DNA of 6,247 nt from an uncultured Shinella sp. Lineage in GTDB: Bacteria; Pseudomonadota; Alphaproteobacteria; Rhizobiales; Rhizobiaceae. The DNA lies in the NCBI GenBank assembly GCA_946481465.1, contig CAMLOC010000231.1, forward strand, positions 1 to 6,247. Reading direction: 5' to 3'. Position 1 is the stretch's first letter; each line of letters begins with the position of its first letter. The notes under the pieces were generated by a model. The model had not been told where the DNA came from. It made no database searches and saw only the letters and a program-made list of their open reading frames with translations. Shown here in pieces: positions 1 to 6,196 of this stretch. Made by a program: the position numbers and the translations under genes.

Positions 1-12
1 AAACCCGGACGA

Positions 13-246
13 TCAGTTCATCGTCGACCACTGGCTTTCGACTTCCCGCGCGTCCTTGTTCAAGTGCACATGGGCATCGACATGATCGACCCAGTCGAGG
101 GGGATCAGGTGGTGCTGGCCGTCCTTCGAATCGCTCCGGGTGAGCTTGATGCGGCTGTCGCCCTCCATGTGGTCGACGGTGCCGACATGGCGACCATCGG
201 CGGCGCGCACTTCCATATGTTCACGAATTTCGCTTGCAGCGACCAT
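13..246 (-). CDS. DUF2171 domain small protein
   Basis: This 77-residue soluble protein matches my memory of the DUF2171 family, which is common in alphaproteobacteria and has no established function. Visible hallmarks are an early EHM motif, DGRHVGTVDH around residues 17-26, IKLTRSD around 33-39, a histidine pair (GQHHLIPLDWVDHVD, about 43-57) and a terminal VHLNK followed by a tryptophan. The protein is His- and Asp-rich and resembles a small beta-barrel (PRC-barrel-like) fold; that fold comparison is inference. There is no signal peptide or membrane segment. The ATG is preceded, seven bases away, by a strong AAAGGAG ribosome site (plus-strand 254-260), which fixes the start. It lies downstream of the glutamine synthetase-like gene on the same strand, but a probable terminator separates them, so it is likely an independent gene unrelated to the catabolic cluster. 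No convincing promoter was identified in the 85-bp gap. Confidence 0.88.
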   Translation of the reverse strand: MVAASEIREHMEVRAADGRHVGTVDHMEGDSRIKLTRSDSKDGQHHLIPLDWVDHVDAHVHLNKDAREVESQWSTMN

Positions 247-274
247 GGGAGTTCTCCTTTCAGGTCAATTCACC

Positions 275-310
275 CGAAAAGAACGCGGGGACCCGCGCGT
301 GGTTCCCCGC
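275..310 (-). terminator. Probable rho-independent terminator after the GS-like gene
   Basis: Read on the minus strand, GCGGGGA (plus 310-304) pairs with TCCCCGC (plus 291-285) across a 12-base GC-rich loop. It is followed by GTTCTTTTC, a short and impure T tract. It begins 22 bases after the stop of the GS-like gene and ends before the DUF2171 ribosome site, where a terminator for the rpiR-GS transcript would be expected. The T tract is weak, so termination may be partial. The stem is visible in the sequence; its function is inferred. Confidence 0.6.
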
Positions 311-331
311 TTCGCAAGGCCGTGCGGCTGG

Positions 332-1645
332 TTAGTAGACGCTCTCGTAGGCGGCGCAGATCTCCGCCTGCGTCTTGCCGGAGAGGTAGGCGATCTCGCC
401 TTCCTTGTGCTTGACATAGACGTCGGCGAAGCCTTCCGGGAACCAGCCGCAGACCGTGGCATTGCCGCGGAACCGCTGGAGCGCGGCCTCCAGCGTCTGC
501 GGCAGGCGGACATAGCCGCGGGCGGCCAGCGCCTCGACGGTCAGCAGCGACAGGTCCTCCTGCGTCGCCTCCGGCACGGCAAGCCCCTCCTCGATGCCCT
601 GAACGCCGGCATGCACGATGGCGGCGAGCGCCAGATGCGGATTGGCCGTGCCGTCGGCGGCGCGGAACTCGAAATTGAACTGCGCGGCGCGGGCGATGTC
701 GCTGATGTCTGAAACCGGGCAGATGCGCACCGAGGCCTCACGGTCGCGGAAACCGAGATTGTTGAAGGCGGCGCTCCAGCGATGCGGGGTGAGGCGCAGG
801 TAGGAGACGACGCTCGGCGCGGTGATGGCGATGATCGAATCGAGATATTTCAGGATGCCCGCGACGAATTTCCCGGCAACGTCGGAGAGTTCGTGCTTGC
901 CGTCCGGATCGTGGGTGACGGGATTGCCGGCCGCATCCAGCATGCTGATATGCACATGCACGCCGTTGCCGACGCCGGCCGGATCGCGGATCGGCGTGAA
1001 GGTCGGCTCGTAGCCGAGTTCGCGGGCGACGAGGCCGACGAGTTCGCGGGTGATCAGCGAATGGTCGGCGACGGTGACACCCTTCTGCGGGCCCATCGTC
1101 ACTTCGAACTGGCCGGCGCCGAATTCCTTGAGGATGGTGTCGGGCGTGACGCCCGCCGCGCGCATCGCCGCGACGATCGCCTCGCAGAAATGCCGTTCCT
1201 CCTGGAACCCGCCGAGCGTGAAGGCCTTGCCGACCTCGGAGACGAGATGCTTGATCTGGAACTCGTGCTCGAAGGCGCCGTAGAGCGTGACGCCCGCCAC
1301 CCGTTGCAGGCGTTCCAGCGCTGCCTCGAGGATGGAGCGCGTGCAGAATTCCCACGGCCGGCCGTCGGTATAGCGGATATTGCCGAGGACGAAATTCTCG
1401 TTCGGCGCGCCCTCCTCGCTCTCGATGCTGACGCTGGTCGCCGGATCGGGAATGAGCACGAGGTCGCCGAGCGAGCCGAACGGGCTTTCGGCGATGTTGT
1501 CGAAGCAGGTGATCTGCACGTTGGTCGGCGTCCAGCCGACGCCGCGCTTCAGGCGCTTTTCCATCTGCGCCAGCGGAAAGGCCTTGCCGCGCACCTTGCC
1601 CGAAAGGTCGCCGCAGCAGGCGACCATCATTTCCTCACGTTTCAT
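332..1645 (-). CDS. Glutamine synthetase-like gamma-glutamyl ligase
   Basis: A 437-residue GS-superfamily ligase (GS beta-grasp plus catalytic domain). Such enzymes activate glutamate's gamma-carboxylate with ATP and join it to ammonia or an amine. Visible motifs are an N-terminal GDLSGKVRGKAFP segment (12-24), the metal-binding ExE in FEHEF (E126, E128), GAGQFEV with E181, GNGVHVHIS (H230, H232), SYLRLTPHRW in place of the usual NSYKRL, and DREASVRICP in place of NR-A-IRIP. These departures and its setting suggest a non-GlnA member, closer to gamma-glutamyl-amine ligases such as PuuA/GlnT-type proteins; the substrate is unknown. I prefer the ATG at 1645, which overlaps the rpiR stop by 11 bases and has GGGGA (plus 1651-1655) five bases upstream. 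An in-frame ATG at 1669 would add eight residues. ATGs at 1630 and 1627 also exist, the latter behind GAGG. Translation is probably coupled to rpiR. Confidence 0.9.
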   Translation of the reverse strand: MKREEMMVACCGDLSGKVRGKAFPLAQMEKRLKRGVGWTPTNVQITCFDNIAESPFGSLGDLVLIPDPATSVSIESEEGAPNENFVLGNIRYTDGRPWEFCTRSILEAALERLQRVAGVTLYGAFEHEFQIKHLVSEVGKAFTLGGFQEERHFCEAIVAAMRAAGVTPDTILKEFGAGQFEVTMGPQKGVTVADHSLITRELVGLVARELGYEPTFTPIRDPAGVGNGVHVHISMLDAAGNPVTHDPDGKHELSDVAGKFVAGILKYLDSIIAITAPSVVSYLRLTPHRWSAAFNNLGFRDREASVRICPVSDISDIARAAQFNFEFRAADGTANPHLALAAIVHAGVQGIEEGLAVPEATQEDLSLLTVEALAARGYVRLPQTLEAALQRFRGNATVCGWFPEGFADVYVKHKEGEIAYLSGKTQAEICAAYESVY

Positions 1646-2531
1646 CAGCGTCCCCGTTGATCTGGTCATAACCCGGCATCGAAAAGCGGATGCCGTCCCA
1701 ATCCTTGATGCGTTTCTGCGTCGCTTCCCAGTCGGCCTCCGAGACGCGCACGATCAGCGCCTCGACGAGCGCCATGGCCGTCGCCACCGTGTCCCAGGCC
1801 GTGCCGGCATCGATCGGCAGGGCGACGATGTGGTCGGCGCTGCGCGCGGCCGGCGACATCCACTTGTCGGTGACGACGACGATGGTCGCGCCGCGCTTTT
1901 CAGCGATCGTCTCGGCAAGCCGGGCGAGGCTGAGCTGGTAGCGGCGAAAATCGAACAGCAGCACGACGTCCTTGCGGCGCATCCGCAGGACGTGCTCCGG
2001 CCACATTTCCGGGTTGTCGGCCATGTGGTAGATGCCGCTGCGGATCTGGCGCAGGTGGATCGACAGGAAAGAGGCGACATTGTCGCTGACCCGCCCGCCG
2101 AGCAGGAAGATGTTGCGCGAAGGATCGGCGAGCAGCGCGGCGAGGCTGTCGAACTGCGCCTGTGATACCGTCGCCGTCATCTCCTGCATGACCGCCGAGA
2201 TGCGCGCCACATATTCCGACAGGAATTCCGAATGGCCGACCGGCTTCTGGCTCGATTTCAGGTCGAGCGGCGAGCGCTGCCCTTCCTTCAATTCGGCGAT
2301 CAGCTGGCGCTGCAGGTCCTGGAAGCCGCCGCAGCCGATCTTGCTGACGAAGCGGGTGATCGAGGGCGCGCTGACGCCGGTCTTGGCCGCCAGCTCCTGG
2401 ATGCTTTCAAGGCCGGTGAAGGGATAGTCCGCAAGAATGGCATTGGCGATCTTGCGCTCGCTGGCGGTCAGCTGCGCGGCGGCATCGCGAATCCTCGTGC
2501 GGATCGTCGTCGACGATTTCCCATCGCTCAT
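1635..2531 (-). CDS. MurR/RpiR-family transcriptional regulator
   Basis: A 298-residue DNA-binding regulator. The N-terminal HTH_6 domain (about residues 10-85) has the family pattern LTASERKIANAIL, then SIQELAAKTGVSAPSITRF and a KIGCGGFQDLQ stretch. A C-terminal SIS phosphosugar-binding-type domain (about 125-265) includes IFLLGGRVSDNVASF, a central DVVLLFDFRRYQ strand-loop, and TIVVVTDKWMSPAA. SIS domains in this family usually sense phosphorylated sugars or other small metabolites. The FDFRRY version, with a GS-like neighbour and ABC genes, points to a non-sugar, nitrogen-compound regulon, which is inference. The ATG at 2531 has AAGGGAA about ten bases upstream. The gene is divergent from the hydrolase-transporter operon and first in a two-gene unit with the overlapping GS-like gene. 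It probably controls both directions and itself through repeats in 2571-2630. Confidence 0.93.
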   Translation of the reverse strand: MSDGKSSTTIRTRIRDAAAQLTASERKIANAILADYPFTGLESIQELAAKTGVSAPSITRFVSKIGCGGFQDLQRQLIAELKEGQRSPLDLKSSQKPVGHSEFLSEYVARISAVMQEMTATVSQAQFDSLAALLADPSRNIFLLGGRVSDNVASFLSIHLRQIRSGIYHMADNPEMWPEHVLRMRRKDVVLLFDFRRYQLSLARLAETIAEKRGATIVVVTDKWMSPAARSADHIVALPIDAGTAWDTVATAMALVEALIVRVSEADWEATQKRIKDWDGIRFSMPGYDQINGDADET

Positions 2532-2551
2532 TGGCGTTCGTTCCCTTGGTT

Positions 2552-2569
2552 GGCGCGGATATTCGCGCC
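2552..2569. repeat. Perfect 6-bp-arm inverted repeat over the rpiR -10 region
   Basis: GGCGCG (2552-2557) and CGCGCC (2564-2569) form a perfect inverted repeat around GATATT. It covers the predicted -10 box (2559-2564) and the predicted transcription start of rpiR. It could be an operator or a 5'-end hairpin in the rpiR mRNA, or chance in a GC-rich background. Only the repeat itself is seen directly. Confidence 0.4.
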
Positions 2570-2587
2570 GTGAAAAAAATTAGTCAA
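2559..2587 (-). promoter_or_regulatory. Predicted sigma-70 type promoter of rpiR-GS
   Basis: On the minus strand a TTGACT -35 box (plus 2587-2582) is followed, after exactly 17 bases, by GAATAT (plus 2564-2559) as -10. The spacer holds a run of seven Ts. Initiation would fall near 2552, giving a leader of about 20 bases before the ATG at 2531. The -35 lies inside the left arm of the TAGTCAA/TTGACTA inverted repeat, so a protein bound there would block this promoter. That would be consistent with autorepression. Confidence 0.55.
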
Positions 2588-2608
2588 ATGGAAAAATGCA
2601 ATTGACTA
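2581..2608. promoter_or_regulatory. Candidate operator: 7-bp inverted repeat, 21-bp centre spacing
   Basis: TAGTCAA (2581-2587) and TTGACTA (2602-2608) are perfect reverse complements, with centres 21 bp apart, about two helical turns. Both arms would therefore lie on one face of the DNA. They sit in an AT-rich island (about 2571-2630, roughly a quarter GC) between divergent genes. The left arm overlaps the rpiR -35 and the right arm abuts a TATGAT that could be a plus-strand -10. This is a good candidate binding site for the divergent RpiR protein; binding itself is inferred. Confidence 0.5.
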
Positions 2609-2630
2609 TGATCGAAAAATTTCTTTGACT
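2591..2630 (+). repeat. 17-bp imperfect direct repeat, GAAAAAT-N4-TTGACT
   Basis: Positions 2591-2607 and 2614-2630 share the pattern GAAAAAT, four variable bases, TTGACT, with 13 of 17 bases identical and starts 23 bp apart. The first copy's TTGACT is also the right arm of the inverted repeat at 2581-2608, so the region holds three TTGACT half-sites: one on the minus strand and two on the plus strand. The A tracts at 2572, 2591 and 2614 recur roughly every two helical turns and may bend the DNA. Likely regulator-binding elements of the divergent promoter. Confidence 0.5.
2607..2612 (+). promoter_or_regulatory. Possible -10 box of the hydrolase-ABC operon
   Basis: TATGAT matches the -10 consensus at five of six positions and would start transcription near 2619, giving a leader of about 60 bases before the ATG at 2679. 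No good -35 lies 16-18 bases upstream (TCAAAT at 17), so this promoter would be weak or activator-dependent. The TTGACT boxes at 2602 and 2625 have no credible -10 at the right spacing. Confidence 0.3.
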
Positions 2631-2678
2631 GCCCGTCATGAGAGCCCCACCCGCCGGGCCCCTGACGGATCCCATCAA

Positions 2679-3485
2679 ATGCTCAGCTTCGCAGACCGCG
2701 ACACGACCAGATTGCTGCAGACGGGCGACCCGGAGCCGGTGGAATGGGTCAACTCCGCCGGCGCCTCGCCGGTCTTCCTGACCTGCGAACATGCCGGTCG
2801 CGCCATTCCGGCCGCGCTCGGCGATCTCGGCATCCCCGCCGCGGAAATGGACCGCCACATCGCCTATGACGTCGGTGCGGAAGGGGTCGCGCGCGGCCTT
2901 GCCGAGCGCCTCGACGCCGCGCTTGTCCTGCAGCGCTACAGCCGCCTCGTCATCGACTGCAACCGGCCTTTCGAGGCGCGGGACTGCGTCGTCCGCGAGA
3001 GCGACGGCACCGTGGTTCCGGCCAATGCCGATATCTCCGACCGCGACCGCCGCCGCCGCTATGTGGAGATCCACCAGCCGCTGCACGAGACGATATCCGC
3101 GGCGCTCGACCAGCGCCAGGCAAGCGGGAGGCCGCTCCTCCTCGTCTCGGTACACAGCTTCACGCCGGTCATGCGCGCGACGGGCGCCGTCAGGGATTTC
3201 GAACTCGGCCTGCTCTACAACCGCGACGCCCGCCTTGCCGAGCGGCTTGCGCAGACGTTCCGCGCCGCCAATCCGGACGTCACCGTCAAGCTCAACGCAC
3301 CTTACCACGTCGACGACATCTCCGACTACACGATCCCGGTGCACGGCGAACGGCGCGGCATCGCGCATGTGCTTCTGGAAGTGCGCAACGACCTCATCAA
3401 CGATGCCCGCGGGCAGGAGGAATGGGCGCACCGCCTCGCCGCTCCCCTCCGCCTTGCGGCAGCCAGCCTCGAAGGAAACGCCTGA
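2679..3485 (+). CDS. N-formylglutamate amidohydrolase-family hydrolase
   Basis: A 268-residue cytoplasmic protein of the N-formylglutamate amidohydrolase (FGase, PF05013) family. Characterised members hydrolyse N-formyl-L-glutamate to glutamate and formate in histidine degradation. Family motifs seen are TCEHAGRAIP (35-44), YDVGAEGVA (63-71), SRLVIDCNRP (88-97), IHQPLHE (131-137), SVHSFTP (157-163), LNAPYHVDD (205-213) and VLLEVRNDLI (231-240). The His and Glu residues in these motifs are the likely metal and catalytic positions. The ATG at 2679 is preferred because it gives the usual family N-terminus and length. An in-frame TTG at 2625 would add 18 residues with no family look and would lie inside the operator repeats. 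The ribosome site is weak (GACGGA, 2664-2669). First gene of the plus-strand operon. With no hut genes visible, the true substrate may be another N-acyl or gamma-glutamyl amide, which is inference. Confidence 0.88.
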   Translation: MLSFADRDTTRLLQTGDPEPVEWVNSAGASPVFLTCEHAGRAIPAALGDLGIPAAEMDRHIAYDVGAEGVARGLAERLDAALVLQRYSRLVIDCNRPFEARDCVVRESDGTVVPANADISDRDRRRRYVEIHQPLHETISAALDQRQASGRPLLLVSVHSFTPVMRATGAVRDFELGLLYNRDARLAERLAQTFRAANPDVTVKLNAPYHVDDISDYTIPVHGERRGIAHVLLEVRNDLINDARGQEEWAHRLAAPLRLAAASLEGNA

Positions 3486-4135
3486 TGGCCGCTGACCATC
3501 TCACCACCCGCGACGTGCCGCTCGACCCGGCCGCCTCCGCCATCCTCTTCATCGACGTGCAGAATTTTTCCGTGCGCCGCGAGGGCGGCGAGTTCAAGGA
3601 CGTCCCGGACGCCGATATCGCCGGCAAGTACGGCTATTATTTCAAACGCATCCACGAGGTCGCGATCCCGAATATGCAGCGCCTGCTGGACGGCTTCCGC
3701 AAGGCCGGTATCGAGGTGCTGCACACGACGATCGAGAGCCTGACCAAGGACGGCCGCGACCGCAGCCTCGACTACAAGATCACCGGCTTCAACGTGCCGA
3801 AGGGATCCTGGGACGGCAAGGTGATCGACGAGCTGGCGCCGCTGGAGGACGAGATCGTCTTCCCGAAAAGCTCGTCCAGCGTCTTCGTCTCCACCCATAT
3901 CGACTACACCCTGCGCAATCTCGGCGTAAAACAACTCGTGCTGTGTGGACTTCTGACCGACCAGTGCGTGGAATCGGCCATCCGCGACGCCTGCGACCTC
4001 AACTATCTCGTGACGCTCGTGCCGGATGCCTGCGGCACCTATTCGCAGGAGCGCCACGATACGTCGCTGAACGCCATCAAGGGCTATTGCCGCCAGGTTT
4101 CGACCGACGCGCTGCTGAAGGAGATCGGGCAGTAA
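3485..4135 (+). CDS. Isochorismatase-family cysteine hydrolase
   Basis: A 216-residue hydrolase of the isochorismatase/nicotinamidase superfamily (PF00857). The catalytic triad is readable: D24 in ILFIDVQN, K128 in IVFPKSSSSVF and C161 in GLLTDQCVESA. A KGSWDGKVIDEL stretch (106-117) resembles ureidoacrylate/N-carbamoyl amide hydrolases of the RutB type more than true isochorismatases, so hydrolysis of an amide or carbamoyl group is the best guess. Specificity cannot be read from sequence. The ATG overlaps the preceding stop by one base (TGATG) and has AAGGA at 3472-3476 inside the upstream gene, so the two hydrolases are translationally coupled and probably act on the same compound or in consecutive steps. 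No signal peptide. A longer in-frame start at 3422 is rejected because its extra residues are the upstream gene read in another frame. Confidence 0.92.
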   Translation: MAADHLTTRDVPLDPAASAILFIDVQNFSVRREGGEFKDVPDADIAGKYGYYFKRIHEVAIPNMQRLLDGFRKAGIEVLHTTIESLTKDGRDRSLDYKITGFNVPKGSWDGKVIDELAPLEDEIVFPKSSSSVFVSTHIDYTLRNLGVKQLVLCGLLTDQCVESAIRDACDLNYLVTLVPDACGTYSQERHDTSLNAIKGYCRQVSTDALLKEIGQ

Positions 4136-4238
4136 CGCCCGCATACGAGGAAACACCCGCAGACGGGCCGCAGAACAAGACGAAAAGACCGGGCCGCGCG
4201 ACACTTCACTGCCGAAAGGCATCAAAAGGGGAACGACC

Positions 4239-5411
4239 ATGATGAAGACTTCCAAACTGCTTCTGGCGGCCGCAAGCCTTGCGCTCGCCGCCTCCGCGGC
4301 CTTCGCCGACGACGACAAGATCGTCATCGGCGGCGCGCTCTCGATGACGGGCATCCAGGCGCCGCTCGACACGCCCGGCTATAACGGCGCGCAGGTCGCC
4401 GTCAAATATCTCAACGACAATGGCGGCGTGCTCGGCAAGCAGGTCGAGTTCATCAACATCGACGGCAAGTCCGATCCGGTGACCGTCGGCAACGTCGCCG
4501 TCGAACTGATCGACAAGGGCGCCCAGGTCATCGTCGCGCCCTGCGACTTCGATTTCGGCTCGCCGGCAAGCCGCGAGGCACAGTCGGCCGACCTCGTCGG
4601 CATCTCGACCTGCGCCTCCGATCCGCTCTATTCCTCCTGGTCGCTCGGCGACAAGCAGTTCACGCTCTCCATGTGGAACACCACGATGGGCGCGACGGCC
4701 GCCGACTTCGCGGTGAAGGAGAAGGGCTGGAAGACGGCCTATGTCGTCACCGACCAGTTCATCGCCTATACCAAGTCGCTCTCCAAGTACTTCGTCGAGC
4801 AGTTCAAGGCCGACGGCGGCGAGATCATCCTGGAAGACACCTATACGAACGGCGACAACAACTTCTCCGCCCAGCTCGCCCGTCTCCAGGCGCTCGGCAA
4901 GAAGCCGGACGTGATCTTCATCTCCTCCTACGGCACGGATATCGGCGTGATCATCCGCGCGCTGCGTGAAGTCGGCTATGACGCGCCGATCCTCGGCGGC
5001 GATGCCTATGACGATCCGGCCATGCACGAGGCGCTCGGCGAGAAGTTCGGCAACGACGTCTATTTCGTCACCCATACCTGGATGGGCGCGGGAGCGGATC
5101 CGGAAATGGAGAAGTTCATCGGCCTCTACAAGGAAATGTTCGGCAAGGAGCCGGACACGTCCTTCGTCTCGACGGGCTGGGACACGATCATGATGATCGC
5201 CGAGGCCATCAAGGCGGCCGGCACGACGGAAGGCGCAGCCCTCGCCAAGGCGCTTGAAGACGGCCAGTTCAAGCTCCTGACCGGCGACCTCGACTACGGC
5301 ACGGCCGAAGAAGGCCACGTCCCGAACAAGGCGGCGGCGCTCATCGAGCTGAAGGGCGGCAAGCCGACCTTCGTGGGCTGGCGCAAGCCGGAATCCCTGC
5401 CGAAGCCCTGA
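4239..5411 (+). CDS. Branched-chain-type ABC transporter substrate-binding protein (LivJ/LivK-like)
   Basis: A 390-residue periplasmic binding protein of the Peripla_BP_6 type (family I). Residues 1-23 form a Sec signal peptide: basic MMKTSK, an Ala/Leu core, and an AFA cleavage site before DDDK. The mature N-terminus KIVIGGALSMTG and the NDNGGVLGKQVEF segment with a downstream DGKSDP are family hallmarks. The family binds amino acids, but also amides, urea and aromatic acids, so the name does not prove branched-chain amino acid uptake. The mature protein has exactly two cysteines, C102 and C125, flanking a CDFDFGSPASREAQ segment in the predicted ligand-cleft region, and these could form a disulfide. 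AAGGGGA (4226-4232) lies six bases before the ATG; the next codon is also ATG. The 103-bp gap after the cysteine hydrolase shows no clear promoter or terminator, so it is probably in the same operon. Confidence 0.95.
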   Translation: MMKTSKLLLAAASLALAASAAFADDDKIVIGGALSMTGIQAPLDTPGYNGAQVAVKYLNDNGGVLGKQVEFINIDGKSDPVTVGNVAVELIDKGAQVIVAPCDFDFGSPASREAQSADLVGISTCASDPLYSSWSLGDKQFTLSMWNTTMGATAADFAVKEKGWKTAYVVTDQFIAYTKSLSKYFVEQFKADGGEIILEDTYTNGDNNFSAQLARLQALGKKPDVIFISSYGTDIGVIIRALREVGYDAPILGGDAYDDPAMHEALGEKFGNDVYFVTHTWMGAGADPEMEKFIGLYKEMFGKEPDTSFVSTGWDTIMMIAEAIKAAGTTEGAALAKALEDGQFKLLTGDLDYGTAEEGHVPNKAAALIELKGGKPTFVGWRKPESLPKP

Positions 5412-5421
5412 TCGGTTACCC

Positions 5422-5443
5422 GGGCCGGCTGAAAAGCCGGCCC
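5422..5443 (+). terminator. Perfect 9-bp hairpin with GAAA tetraloop between binding protein and ATPase genes
   Basis: GGGCCGGCT (5422-5430) and AGCCGGCCC (5435-5443) pair perfectly around a GAAA (GNRA) loop, eleven bases after the binding-protein stop. Only TCCAATTT follows, which is too poor in T for an efficient intrinsic terminator. It more likely stabilises the upstream mRNA 3' end or gives partial termination, so that the binding protein is made in excess over the membrane components, a known pattern in ABC operons. The structure is seen; its role is inferred. Confidence 0.6.
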
Positions 5444-5461
5444 TCCAATTTCGGAAAAGCC

Positions 5462-6196
5462 ATGTCTGAAACGCGCCTTGCGGTAAACGACGTGTCGGTG
5501 GAATTCACCGGCCTCCGCGCCCTCGACCATGTGTCACTCTCCGTCTCGACCGGCGAGGTCGTCGGCCTGATCGGCCCGAACGGCTCCGGCAAGACGACGC
5601 TCATCAACGCCATCACCGGCCAGGTGAAGCTGGCGGGCGGCACGATCACCGCCGGCGACACGACCCTTTCGGGCCTCTCGCCCCGCGCGATCGCGCTGGC
5701 CGGCGTCAGCCGCTCGTTCCAGATCGTGCGCCTGTTCAACACGATGACCGTGCTGGAGAATGTCGAGGCCGCGGCGCTGGCCAAGGGCGCCTCCCGCGGG
5801 ATCGCCACCGAGCGCGCCAAAAACCTGCTCGACGAACTGGGGCTTTCGGCGAAAGCGGACGAGCTGGGCGAAAGCCTCAGCTACGGCGACAAGCGCCGCG
5901 TGGAGATCGCAAGGGCGCTCGCCGCCGAGCCGCGCTTCCTGCTGCTCGACGAGCCGGCCGCCGGCATGAACGACGCGGAGACGGAAACCCTGCTGCACAC
6001 CCTGTCAGAGCTGCCGAAAAAGCGCGGCCTCGGCCTTCTCATCATCGATCACGACATGGGGCTCATCATGTGCCTGTGCCACCGGCTGCATGTGCTCGCC
6101 TCCGGCCGCACCATCGCCGAAGGGGACGCCGCCCATGTCCGCAGCCATCCGGCCGTCATCGAAGCCTATCTCGGCAAGGGAGCCGCCCATGCTTGA
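5462..6196 (+). CDS. Branched-chain-type ABC transporter ATP-binding protein (LivG-like)
   Basis: A 244-residue cytoplasmic ATPase of the LivG type, which powers import of the solute delivered by the upstream binding protein. All nucleotide-binding motifs are present: Walker A GPNGSGKTT (38-46), Q-loop Q87 in RSFQIVRLF, the signature LSYGDKRRVEIARAL (139-153; the motif usually reads LSYGQ or LSGGQ, so Asp143 is a small variation), Walker B FLLLDEP (159-165), then AAGMN typical of LivG, and H-loop H197 in IIDHDMG. Length is close to the usual 250 or so. The start lies 50 bases after the binding-protein stop, behind a hairpin and a weak GGAAAAG ribosome site, which would fit lower expression than the binding protein. 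Its end overlaps the next ATPase start by eight bases. No permease lies between binding protein and ATPases, so the permeases should follow LivF. Confidence 0.94.
   Translation: MSETRLAVNDVSVEFTGLRALDHVSLSVSTGEVVGLIGPNGSGKTTLINAITGQVKLAGGTITAGDTTLSGLSPRAIALAGVSRSFQIVRLFNTMTVLENVEAAALAKGASRGIATERAKNLLDELGLSAKADELGESLSYGDKRRVEIARALAAEPRFLLLDEPAAGMNDAETETLLHTLSELPKKRGLGLLIIDHDMGLIMCLCHRLHVLASGRTIAEGDAAHVRSHPAVIEAYLGKGAAHA

Noticed and set aside
1..12. Twelve bases at the left edge beyond the DUF2171 stop
   Set aside because: Too short to support any feature.
782..1660. Plus-strand open frame of 292 codons opposite the GS-like gene
   Set aside because: The minus-strand frame carries all GS motifs. 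This one is a compositional shadow with no motif or ribosome site.
2625..2678. TTG at 2625 as the start of the FGase-family protein
   Set aside because: The 18 extra residues do not resemble the family, and the TTG sits inside the direct-repeat operator candidate. The ATG at 2679 gives a normal N-terminus.
2580..3431. Minus-strand open frame of 283 codons opposite the FGase-family gene
   Set aside because: It begins and ends without a plausible ribosome site, would run through the divergent promoter, and has no family resemblance.
4136..4238. Possible separate promoter or terminator in the gap before the binding-protein gene
   Set aside because: No -35/-10 pair or convincing stem with a T run was found. 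There is only a short direct repeat of CGGGCCGC and a good ribosome site, so read-through from the hydrolase genes is assumed.
3326..4372. Minus-strand open frame of 348 codons opposite the cysteine hydrolase
   Set aside because: It spans the antisense of two real genes and a gap, has no recognisable domain, and contradicts the well-supported plus-strand genes.
4206..5318. Long minus-strand open frame of 370 codons opposite the binding-protein gene
   Set aside because: It lies antisense to a clear Peripla_BP_6 gene, and its translation is a low-complexity Arg/Asp/Val/Gly-rich mix with no family motif. This is typical of GC-rich shadow frames.
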